DNA of 35,088 nt from Methylomonas koyamae (GTDB taxonomy: Bacteria; Pseudomonadota; Gammaproteobacteria; Methylococcales; Methylomonadaceae). Numbering within the stretch: the stretch's first letter is position 1; each line of letters opens with the position of its first letter. The stretch is from assembly GCF_001644025.1 (NCBI RefSeq), contig NZ_LUUK01000157.1:1-35088 (forward strand), in the 5' to 3' direction. The notes below the pieces were generated by a model. The model was not told the origin of the DNA and searched no databases. It worked only from the letters and a program-made list of their open reading frames with translations. This document shows positions 27,230-35,088 of the stretch, piece after piece. Position numbers and translations under genes: made by a program.

Positions 27230-30200
27230 TTATCCTAATTCCTTCGCCAGTAATTCAGCCGCTTGTTCCAAGGACAGCCCCTCCAGTTCGTCGCCGGCCG
27301 TTTCGGTTGTCCCGGCAACCCGTTCGTCGTTTGCCAGCAGCGTCATTAAATGGCCGCTCAAGGCTTGAATCGTCGGAAAGTCGAAAATCGCCGACGCCGG
27401 CAATTTGACCGCCAAGCCTTGATTGATCTTGTTTTTGAACTCCACCGAGGTTAGCGAATCCAGCCCCAGATCGAAAAAGCCGGAATGGCGTTGACTCAAG
27501 GCATTGAGTTGCGCCACGTCCATCCCCAATACCGCCGCCAACTCCGTGGTAAGAAACTGTTTCAGCTTATGGCCGCGGTCGGCTTCGCTCAAGCGCCGCA
27601 GCGCCTGCGCATCGAATTGTCCGGAATTTGCAACCGGCACCGTTTCAATGGCGGGAGCCGCCGTACCGAAGGCCGCAAAAAACTCCCGCATCGGTGCATC
27701 CGCCAGGAATACCGGCCAATCAATGGGCAAGGCCGCCAGTTGAACCTCGTTGCGCTTTAGGGCTTCGTTTAAAATCAGCCCACCCTGCGCCGGCGAAATG
27801 TCGGCCAAGCCCTTGCGAATCCGGTCGCTCAGCTTCAGTTCGGCGGCGGAACCAATTTCCGACCAGCCGCACCAATTGATGCTTTGTCCAGCCAAGCCCC
27901 GCGCCCGCCGGTAAGCGGCAAGCGCATCCAAAAACGCATTGGCGGCGGCATGGTTAGACTGCCCGGCGCTACCGAGCAAAGAGGCCACCGAAGAATACAT
28001 CAGGAAAAAGTCCAAATTGTCCGCTTGGCTGAGGCGGTGCAATAGCCATGCGCCGGTTATTTTCGGCTCCAATACCGTCCGATAACGTTGCCAATTTTGT
28101 TGTCGTAACGCACCATCGCTCAACACGCCAACCGAATGCACGATCCCCTTCAACGGTCTGCCGGTTTGCCGGATTCGCTGAAAAACCGCCTGCATGGCCG
28201 CCTCGTCGCTGACGTCGGCAATCAAGACTTCAACCTCGGCACCCCGAGCCCGCAGTTCTGTTATTTTGGCTTCGTTGGCTTTGGTAGGCACGGAGCGCCC
28301 GAGCAAAAACAGCCGCTTGGCGCCTTTTTCAACCAACCACCGCGCACTATACAAACCCAGCCCTTTCAGGCCACCGGTGATCAGATAACTGGCGTTGGCA
28401 TCGCAAACGAAATCGTCGACATTGGCTTGGTTGGTCAACACGATTTTGCCGACATGTTTGGCCTGCTGCATGAACCGGAAAGCGTGTTGCATTTGCGGCC
28501 ACTCGAAGCCGGTATAGGGCAAGGGCCGGTAGGTTTGCCGTTCGATATGCGCGATAACCGTTTGCAATAATTGCTGAATTATCCGCGGCTGGCTTTGGCA
28601 TAAGACTCTGACATCGACCGGCCGATAATCGACAGCCGGCGCCAAGGCCGCCAACTGTTCGTCCGTCAAAAGCTCGCGCTTGCCGATCTCTAAAAAGCAA
28701 CCGCCCGCTTTCAACAAGCTCAAGCCCGCCGGAATAAAATCGCCGGTCAGGCTATTGAATACAACGTCGACGCCTTCGCCGCCGCTTGCCTGCTTGACTT
28801 GCTCGACGAACGACAGGTCGCGGGAATTCATCACTAATTCGACGCCCAACTGCCGCACTTGCGGCCATTTGGCGACACTGGCCGTCGCATACACTTCGGC
28901 GCCGGCCGCCAAGGCGACTTGTACCGCCGCCATGCCGGTACCGCCCGCCGCGGCATGAATCAGCACCCGCTGTCCGGGCTGCAGTTTGGCTACCTGGAGT
29001 AAGGCGTGGCTGGCGGTCACAAAAGCGACCGGCAGGGTCGCCGCCGCCAAAGAAGGAATCGTGTCCGGCAATGCGGCGACGCAAAAAGCATCGACGATCA
29101 GTTCATCGGTAAACGCACCTTCGGCCAGGGCGATCACCCGCTGTCCGACGCTAAAATCGACAACCTCGGCGCCGCAACGGCTAATCACCCCGACGCATTC
29201 CATGCCCAGGCCTTCGCGCTCGAACGGCAGCAAACCCAGCACATCCATGACGTCGATAAAATTCAGTCCGGCGTGCTGAACCTTGATTTCCACCTGATGC
29301 GGCCCTAGCGCGGTTTTGGCCACCTCCACGAGTCGCAGGGCATCGATAGCGCCTGCATTGGCTTCGGTTACCCGCCAGGTACGCTGGCTTTCCGCGCCGT
29401 TCCGTTGGTCGATCGCCGCCAGTCTGGGCACGAAACGTTGACCGTTCCGGTAAACCTGCTGCGATTCCAGCGCACCTTGCAACAAGTCTTGTATCAACAA
29501 CGCGGCACTGGCCGGCTGATCGTCAAGATCGGCAACGACACTGTTCAATTCGGGGTGTTCCAACAAGCTGACTTTATTGATCCCCCATAGGGTTGCTGCT
29601 TCCGGGCAAGTGCTTTGGTCTTGTTGATCGATGCTTTGCGAGTGCCGAGTCACGTGGCACAAAAGACTTGGCGGGCGCTCGCCGGCCAGAAATGCTTGAA
29701 TCAAGGCCAAGGCGCCGACACTCATAAAACGCGTGTTCTCCATCAGCAGTTCGCCAGACCGCGACTCCGCGGCCGATAACGACAAAGGCCAGCAGTTGAC
29801 CACGATATCAATGCGCTGGCGACGTTCGATGGCGGCTATCGCTTGTCCGTAATCGTCGGCTTGCTCTAGGTTAATTTGAAACTGCTTCGCCGATAACGGT
29901 TTAAATTGTTCGCCTTCAACCAATCGAAAACAAGCTATGCCCTGCTGTTCCAGCACCCGGCTTAATTGCTCGGCCAAGCCGTTTTGATCGCCCGCCACCA
30001 ACCAGGTCTTCGCGACCGGCTTCGGAGCCGAAGCCAACACCAAGGCTTGTTTAAATGGCGCATCCTGATGATCCGCGACCAAGCATTCGGCCTCCAAACC
30101 CAAATCTTGCAAGGCCTGTTGCCATTGCCGGCTATTCAATAACGGATAATCCCGGCGCAGGTTATCGTTAAAGGCCCACCAACCCTCGGTCAGGCCGAAT

Positions 30201-33200
30201 ACCGCATCGATCCAAGGCGTTGCTTCCACGCCTTCCAGTAAGACTAGATGTCCGCCGCCGGCTAATAACTGCCGACAATGACTTAAAGTGCGATGCAAAT
30301 CGGTCGTGGCGTGCAACACATTGGAAGCAATGACGATGTCGAAAGACTGAGCCGCGAAACCCTGTGCTTGCGGATCGGCGGCAATATCCAAGATTCGGTA
30401 ATCGACGAACACGTGGCCGGCAAAGGCTTGTTTGGCCTGCTCGGTAAAATAACGCGAGACGTCGGTGAAGGTATAGCGGCATCGCTCAGCTTCCAGGGCG
30501 TTCAGAATATGGTAAGTCGCCGACCCGGTTCCCGCGCCGATTTCCAAGATGCGGCAAGCATTAGTCGTTGCCGTGCCGCGCGCCAATTGGGCAACGGCAA
30601 CCGCCAAGGCTTGGTTCAGCACGGCAAACGACGGCGAGTGCCGATAAAAATCAGTAATCGCCGAAGGATTATCCGCCGGAAAAATCAATGGCAAGGGATC
30701 GCGTTCGCCCCGCCAAACCGATGCCAGTTGTTCGCCACAACGGGCCAGTAAATCGACTTCCGCCGCCAGCGCCGGATACTCCAGCCGTAACCGCTCCGCC
30801 AACGCCCTAGCCGATGAAGGCAAAGTCCGCCGAAAACGCCATCCGCCATCGACCACGTCGATGCAGCCGGCTTCACGCAAAATGGCGAGCATGCGCTCGA
30901 ACAAACGGCTAAAACGCCGCTGAACGCCAGAGCTCGCCATCAAGTCGGCGCTGTCGGCATAGACCCGTGAAGGTTCCATCCCCAGTTGCTCCAAGGCCTG
31001 CAGAAAATATCCCACCGCGACTTGATTCAAGCGGCCGCCGGTGCCCTTGACGGCCTCGAAGCTTAGTCCCTGCGCAAACTCTTGCCGCAAGGTGCTAATC
31101 ACCTCGCTCTTACCCGCTGCGGCTTCTTGGTGTTGCCACTGGATTCGATAGAGCCCGTCCATGATCGCTAGGCTGGCTTGAGCGGCTCGCGCGGCGACCC
31201 GTTTCAGCATCACACCGTTGAGGGCGGCAATCGCTAAACCTTCGCTGTCGTAAATGTCGATATCGACCAATAGCGCATCGTCGTAGCGCTTTACGAGCTT
31301 CGCCAAGCTCCATAATGCCGAGCCGGGCTGGCCCCATAAGGCAAAGCGCTCGATACTGAACGGCATGTAACGCTGAACCCCGTCCCGAGGCAGCAACATC
31401 AAGGCGCATTGAATGGCGGCGTCGAGCAATACGGGATGCAGGCGGTAACCGGCGCCCGGTTGATTGCAAGACGCATAGGCCAACGCACTATCCCGGCCTT
31501 GGTAGAGTTGTTCCAAACTTTGGAAACAACCGCCGAAACGGTAACCGCGTAGCGCTTGTTGCCGGTAAAAATCATCCTTGGATAGCGTTTGCAATTGCCC
31601 TTGTATTTGGAGCGTATCCAAACGCCTGTCGCCGGTCTCGCGGCTCTCTACGGCGGCAACCGAGCAGCTGAAATGTTGCCGCCAATCGCCGTCTTGGCGG
31701 CTGTAAATGGTAATGTTATCGGCCTGTTTGACGGTATGCAGCGTCAAAGCGGTTTCGGAAACGGCGCAGGCTTTAGCGACGACAATCTCTTTCAACGCCA
31801 GCCCGGTACCCGCCGCCGCGACGGCCATTTCGAGATAAGCGGCCATCGGCAAGATGACCTCCTCGTCAATGGCATGGCCGGCCAACCAAGCCAAGTCGCT
31901 TAAACCCAGACTGGCTTGATATTCGTCAGCCAGCGGCGAGGAAATAGCCTGGCCCAGCAACGGATGGCAATAGGCGGCGCTTAATGCCGCCGGTTTGGTC
32001 TGATAAACGTCGTCAAGCCAATAGCGTTGTCGCTGAAACGGATAGGTCGGTAACGAAACCTTGCTATACGGCAGACTGCGGTAAAACGCCTGCCAATCAA
32101 TGTTCAAGCCTAACTCGTAAAAACGGCCGACATTTTCGGCCACCCTAAGATCGTCATCCACGCCAGGATCCAAGGCCGGCAAGCACAGGATATTTTCCGT
32201 TTGGCCGGCGACTTGCTTGGCCAAGCTCGTCAATACGCTTCTCGGTCCGACTTCCAACAATACTTGCTCGTGACTGGTAAGGCGCAAGGCATTGATTGCC
32301 CCGGTAAAATCGACCGGTTCGACGATTTGCCGCAACCAATAATCGGCATGACTCATCTGATCGCTCACCTCCTGCCCCGATAAGGTGGAAATGATTCGTA
32401 TCGCCGGTTGATTGAATTGAACCTGTGCCAAGGCCAGGCTGAATTCGGGCAAAGCCCCCAGCATCAACGGCGAATGAAAGGCATGAGACACTTTTAATTC
32501 GCTTGCGGAAAAACCGGCTTGGGTTAAGCGTTCCAATAAACAGTCCACGCCGCTTGCAGAACCGGATACCACCAGCCGCTCCGGGGCGTTGAAGCAAGCG
32601 ATCACCACGTCTTCGCCGGCATTCAGAAAAGGCGCCAATTGCGCTTGCCGGCAATTGACCGCCGCCATTTTGCCGTTGGCCGGTAATGCCTGCATCAGTT
32701 GGCCGCGCTGGGCCACCAGCATGACGGCTTGATTCAGGTCGAACACCCCCGCCAAGCACGCTGCGACATATTCGCCGATGCTGTGGCCTATCATGACGTC
32801 CGGCTCGACACCCCATTGCTGCCATTGTTTGGCCAACGCATATTCGAGCGTAAATAATGCCGGCTGAGTCAGCCCCGTTTGTTGCAGTTTGGGTTCGGAA
32901 CCGTCTTCACCGAACAATACGTCCACGATAGAGCAATCCAGATAAGCGGCGAACAATTCGGAACATTCGTCGAAAACCTGCCGGAAATAGCTACGGCTAG
33001 CATAAAGTCCCCGCGCCATTTGCAAATATTGCGCGCCTTGCCCGGTAAATAAAAACGCCGTTTCCGGTCGAGCGCGTATCGAATAGCCTGCTTGGTCGCA
33101 ATGATTTAATTTCTCCAGCAACTGCTCGCTATTGGCCGCGGCAACCGCCAATCGCTGACCGAAATGCTGTCTTCCGGTTGCCGCAGTCGCGGCAATGTTC

Positions 33201-35088
33201 AACAAATTGAGCGACTTACCCGCCGTTAGGTATTGCTTGTAGTCTTGAACCAGCGCTTGCAAGGCCTCGGGCGTTTGCGCCGATAACGGCAATACGCAGG
33301 CTAAATCTATAGCCTCCGGGCTTTCGGTTTCCTCGGCCTCGGCAATAATCATGTGCACATTGGTGCCGCTAAAGCCGAACGCACTGATCGCTGCGGTTCT
33401 GGGTCTGTCGGCTTGTTTGGGCCAATCCATGCCTTCCAACGGTACCGTAGCTGGAATTTCGGCCAACGGAATGCGCGGATTGAGGTGTTTGAAATGCAGA
33501 TGCGGCGGGATGAATCGATGTTTCAGCGCCAAACACAATTTAATCAATCCGGCTACGCCGGCCGCCGCTTCGGTGTGGCCAATATTGGTTTTAACGGAGC
33601 CTATCACCAGGGGATTGTCCGCCGTCCGGCCCTCGCCGTATATTTTCGCGACCGACGCTATCTCGATAGGGTCGCCTAGTGGCGTTCCGGTACCATGCGC
33701 CTCCAACACCGAAACCGCCACAGCCGGTAGCTCGGCATCAATCAAGGCTTGCCGCATCAGCGCTTCCTGCGCCAAACCGTTCGGCGCGGTAATGCCGTTG
33801 CTCGCGCCGTCTTGGTTGACGGCGCCGCCTTTAATGACCGCGAAAATCTGGTCCCTATCGCGAACGGCATCGGCCAACGGTTTTAACAACACTAAACCGC
33901 AACCTTCGCTGCGCACATAGCCATCCGCCTCAGCATCAAAGGTTTTACAACGCCCGTCGGCTGCCAGCATGCCACTTTTGGAAAAGGCCATCGTCAAATC
34001 GGGCGCCAGCATTAAGTTGACGCCGCCGGCCAACGCCAAACGGCAATCGGAGCGACGCAAGCTTTCACAAGCCTGCCGGACCGCCAGCAACGACGAGGAA
34101 CAGGCGGTATCGACACTGACGGCAGGGCCGTTAAATCCGAAAAAATAAGCCAAACGTCCAGCGGCCATCGCCGCTGAATTACCGATGGCATGATAGACGT
34201 CGTAATGTCTATCCCGATTTCTTTCGGCCGCCAGCAACTCGTAATCGTGCCCTGATAAACCGACGAACACCCCGGTCTGTTGAGCCGACCGCGGATTAAT
34301 CCCCGCCTGCTCGAACGTTTCCCAAGCCGTTTCCAATAATAAACGGTGTTGAGGGTCTATTAAACGCGCCTCGCGCGGCGTCACATTGAAGAACTCGGCA
34401 TCGAATCGATCGACATCGTCAATAAAACCGCCGTACGGATTGGCATCGGGCTGGTAGGACCGGTAATCCCAACGTTCCGGCGGTACTTGGCCGATACCAT
34501 GCAAACCGGCGCGCAAATACTGCCAAAAGCCATCGGCCGAACGAACGCCGCCAGGAAAGCGGCAAGCCATGCCGACAATCGCGACGTCGAACGGCCGCTG
34601 TTGTGCTGTTAGCTTTTCCGTTGCAACGGATTCGGTAAGACCGAGCAATGGACGCATTGCCGTAGGTTTCGCAAAATCGCCGTTAAAGTAAGCCTTGATC
34701 GCATTGGCCGTGCCGTAGGAAAAGAAAAACATGGGCTCTAATTGCAAACCCAATTGTTTGCTTAACCGGCTGCGCAGTTCCAACAAGTCTAAGGAATCCA
34801 AGCCCATTTCCATTAAGGCTCGGTCCGGAGCAAACATCGATTTTCTGGATTCGCCGAGTATCGTCCGTATCGCTTCGTCGACGATTTTAGCTGTAAAAGC
34901 CGCATCGCCCGTCGTATCCGCCACTTTGGCGTCTTGGCAATAGCGTTCCGCCCCAGCCATCGAATACCGGACTAAAATGCCGTAGCCCTGATTTTCAACG
35001 TCATCGGGCCAGTAATCGGCAATCGGCTTGACTACTTCGGCTCCGTGATGAACGTGAAAATGCAGCACCGTATCCCATTGCCCGCTAT
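27230..35088 (-). CDS. Modular type I polyketide synthase A, partial (GNAT tail-ACP-KS-AT-DH-cMT-ER-KR-ACP)
   Basis: First PKS of the visible operon, cut by the window edge. The frame stays open to 35086, so the GTG at 35066-35068 (residue 1 in this numbering) is not a proven start. Residues 1-36 (FHVHHGAEVVKPIADYWPDD then ILVRYS) look like the end of a GNAT-type loading domain as in CurA or SxtA. Next: ACP (Ser92); KS Cys323, His458, His498; AT Ser763 with HAFH (862-865, malonyl type); DH His1065 and Asp1216, but Glu1069 replaces the motif Gly; c[13 protein letters not shown] (1508-1518); ER HAAAGGTGMAA (about 2038-2048); KR TGGLKGLG (2231-2238), Ser2360, His2373 where Tyr is usual, Asp2318 (B-type-like); ACP Ser2538; helical tail (about 2595-2612). 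If active, it adds malonyl, methylates the alpha carbon and fully reduces. Confidence 0.93.
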   Translation of the reverse strand, partial: SGQWDTVLHFHVHHGAEVVKPIADYWPDDVENQGYGILVRYSMAGAERYCQDAKVADTTGDAAFTAKIVDEAIRTILGESRKSMFAPDRALMEMGLDSLDLLELRSRLSKQLGLQLEPMFFFSYGTANAIKAYFNGDFAKPTAMRPLLGLTESVATEKLTAQQRPFDVAIVGMACRFPGGVRSADGFWQYLRAGLHGIGQVPPERWDYRSYQPDANPYGGFIDDVDRFDAEFFNVTPREARLIDPQHRLLLETAWETFEQAGINPRSAQQTGVFVGLSGHDYELLAAERNRDRHYDVYHAIGNSAAMAAGRLAYFFGFNGPAVSVDTACSSSLLAVRQACESLRRSDCRLALAGGVNLMLAPDLTMAFSKSGMLAADGRCKTFDAEADGYVRSEGCGLVLLKPLADAVRDRDQIFAVIKGGAVNQDGASNGITAPNGLAQEALMRQALIDAELPAVAVSVLEAHGTGTPLGDPIEIASVAKIYGEGRTADNPLVIGSVKTNIGHTEAAAGVAGLIKLCLALKHRFIPPHLHFKHLNPRIPLAEIPATVPLEGMDWPKQADRPRTAAISAFGFSGTNVHMIIAEAEETESPEAIDLACVLPLSAQTPEALQALVQDYKQYLTAGKSLNLLNIAATAATGRQHFGQRLAVAAANSEQLLEKLNHCDQAGYSIRARPETAFLFTGQGAQYLQMARGLYASRSYFRQVFDECSELFAAYLDCSIVDVLFGEDGSEPKLQQTGLTQPALFTLEYALAKQWQQWGVEPDVMIGHSIGEYVAACLAGVFDLNQAVMLVAQRGQLMQALPANGKMAAVNCRQAQLAPFLNAGEDVVIACFNAPERLVVSGSASGVDCLLERLTQAGFSASELKVSHAFHSPLMLGALPEFSLALAQVQFNQPAIRIISTLSGQEVSDQMSHADYWLRQIVEPVDFTGAINALRLTSHEQVLLEVGPRSVLTSLAKQVAGQTENILCLPALDPGVDDDLRVAENVGRFYELGLNIDWQAFYRSLPYSKVSLPTYPFQRQRYWLDDVYQTKPAALSAAYCHPLLGQAISSPLADEYQASLGLSDLAWLAGHAIDEEVILPMAAYLEMAVAAAGTGLALKEIVVAKACAVSETALTLHTVKQADNITIYSRQDGDWRQHFSCSVAAVESRETGDRRLDTLQIQGQLQTLSKDDFYRQQALRGYRFGGCFQSLEQLYQGRDSALAYASCNQPGAGYRLHPVLLDAAIQCALMLLPRDGVQRYMPFSIERFALWGQPGSALWSLAKLVKRYDDALLVDIDIYDSEGLAIAALNGVMLKRVAARAAQASLAIMDGLYRIQWQHQEAAAGKSEVISTLRQEFAQGLSFEAVKGTGGRLNQVAVGYFLQALEQLGMEPSRVYADSADLMASSGVQRRFSRLFERMLAILREAGCIDVVDGGWRFRRTLPSSARALAERLRLEYPALAAEVDLLARCGEQLASVWRGERDPLPLIFPADNPSAITDFYRHSPSFAVLNQALAVAVAQLARGTATTNACRILEIGAGTGSATYHILNALEAERCRYTFTDVSRYFTEQAKQAFAGHVFVDYRILDIAADPQAQGFAAQSFDIVIASNVLHATTDLHRTLSHCRQLLAGGGHLVLLEGVEATPWIDAVFGLTEGWWAFNDNLRRDYPLLNSRQWQQALQDLGLEAECLVADHQDAPFKQALVLASAPKPVAKTWLVAGDQNGLAEQLSRVLEQQGIACFRLVEGEQFKPLSAKQFQINLEQADDYGQAIAAIERRQRIDIVVNCWPLSLSAAESRSGELLMENTRFMSVGALALIQAFLAGERPPSLLCHVTRHSQSIDQQDQSTCPEAATLWGINKVSLLEHPELNSVVADLDDQPASAALLIQDLLQGALESQQVYRNGQRFVPRLAAIDQRNGAESQRTWRVTEANAGAIDALRLVEVAKTALGPHQVEIKVQHAGLNFIDVMDVLGLLPFEREGLGMECVGVISRCGAEVVDFSVGQRVIALAEGAFTDELIVDAFCVAALPDTIPSLAAATLPVAFVTASHALLQVAKLQPGQRVLIHAAAGGTGMAAVQVALAAGAEVYATASVAKWPQVRQLGVELVMNSRDLSFVEQVKQASGGEGVDVVFNSLTGDFIPAGLSLLKAGGCFLEIGKRELLTDEQLAALAPAVDYRPVDVRVLCQSQPRIIQQLLQTVIAHIERQTYRPLPYTGFEWPQMQHAFRFMQQAKHVGKIVLTNQANVDDFVCDANASYLITGGLKGLGLYSARWLVEKGAKRLFLLGRSVPTKANEAKITELRARGAEVEVLIADVSDEAAMQAVFQRIRQTGRPLKGIVHSVGVLSDGALRQQNWQRYRTVLEPKITGAWLLHRLSQADNLDFFLMYSSVASLLGSAGQSNHAAANAFLDALAAYRRARGLAGQSINWCGWSEIGSAAELKLSDRIRKGLADISPAQGGLILNEALKRNEVQLAALPIDWPVFLADAPMREFFAAFGTAAPAIETVPVANSGQFDAQALRRLSEADRGHKLKQFLTTELAAVLGMDVAQLNALSQRHSGFFDLGLDSLTSVEFKNKINQGLAVKLPASAIFDFPTIQALSGHLMTLLANDERVAGTTETAGDELEGLSLEQAAELLAKELG
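34977..35088 (-). other. C-terminal end of a GNAT-like PKS loading domain
   Basis: The last codons before the window edge read FHVHHGAEVVKPIADYWPDD, then VENQGYGILVRYS, directly before an ACP. Loading-module GNAT domains of CurA/SxtA type end with a similar FH...GA....L...YxPxDxxNxGxGVLI.Y pattern. Such domains decarboxylate malonyl (or methylmalonyl) units to provide acetyl (or propionyl) starters. Only about 40 residues are visible, so the call rests on pattern memory. Confidence 0.5.

Noticed and set aside
15862..35088. Tundrenone-type PKS/NRPS cluster known from Methylobacter
   Set aside because: No NRPS module, chorismate-derived starter genes or LuxI/LuxR quorum-sensing pair is present in the window.
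15862..35088. Trans-AT polyketide synthase
   Set aside because: All three PKS proteins contain an integral AT with an intact GHSxGEY motif.
15862..35088. PKS product as the ligand of the two TonB receptors
   Set aside because: Attractive by proximity, but the predicted chain has no obvious metal-chelating groups and no siderophore tailoring or export genes are visible; kept only as an untested idea.

Overview
The window looks like an accessory region of a gammaproteobacterial methanotroph (Methylococcales, Methylomonas-like). This rests on inference: moderately GC-rich coding DNA, a histidine kinase of the MoxY/MxaY type known from methylotrophs, small intergenic hairpin repeats common in such genomes, and twin FecI-FecR-TonB receptor sets. 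No rRNA, tRNA, CRISPR array or complete insertion sequence is visible.

Layout. 1-1056 is gene-free and opens with a degenerate direct repeat built from hairpin motifs. 1057-2553 (minus) is an AT-rich S41-family lipoprotein peptidase. 2554-2798 carries a REP-like hairpin and a short remnant of a REP-associated transposase. 2799-7069 and 7477-11738 (plus) are two paralogous sets of ECF sigma factor, FecR-type anti-sigma and STN-containing TonB-dependent receptor, the classic cell-surface signalling layout for metallophore uptake. 12073-13178 (minus) is a translationally coupled pair: a secreted DUF3280/DUF2380-like protein and a secreted cupin. 13447-15479 (plus) is a NarX/UhpB-class two-component system whose kinase resembles MoxY/MxaY.

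15862-35088 (minus) is a cis-AT modular type I polyketide synthase operon of three consecutive genes, open at the right edge. In biosynthetic order: PKS A (tail of a GNAT-like loading domain, ACP, KS, AT, DH, cMT, ER, KR, ACP), PKS B (KS, AT, DH, cMT, KR, ACP) and PKS C (KS, AT, KR, ACP, C-terminal helical tail). If the GNAT-like domain supplies an acetyl starter, no modules lie before it and every domain works, the chain after PKS C would be a 3-hydroxy-4,6-dimethyloct-4-enoyl thioester. No thioesterase, reductase or NRPS follows PKS C, so release of the chain is unexplained. Two residue changes in PKS A (Gly to Glu in the DH motif, Tyr to His at the usual KR catalytic position) make the reduction state of its module uncertain.

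How the parts may work together (inference): the two receptor sets import external metallophores and switch on their own expression; the two-component system may sense a signal relevant to methanol oxidation or metal status; the polyketide operon makes a small branched hydroxy-acyl chain that is probably passed to an enzyme outside the window. Nothing in the sequence proves a link between the polyketide and the receptors.
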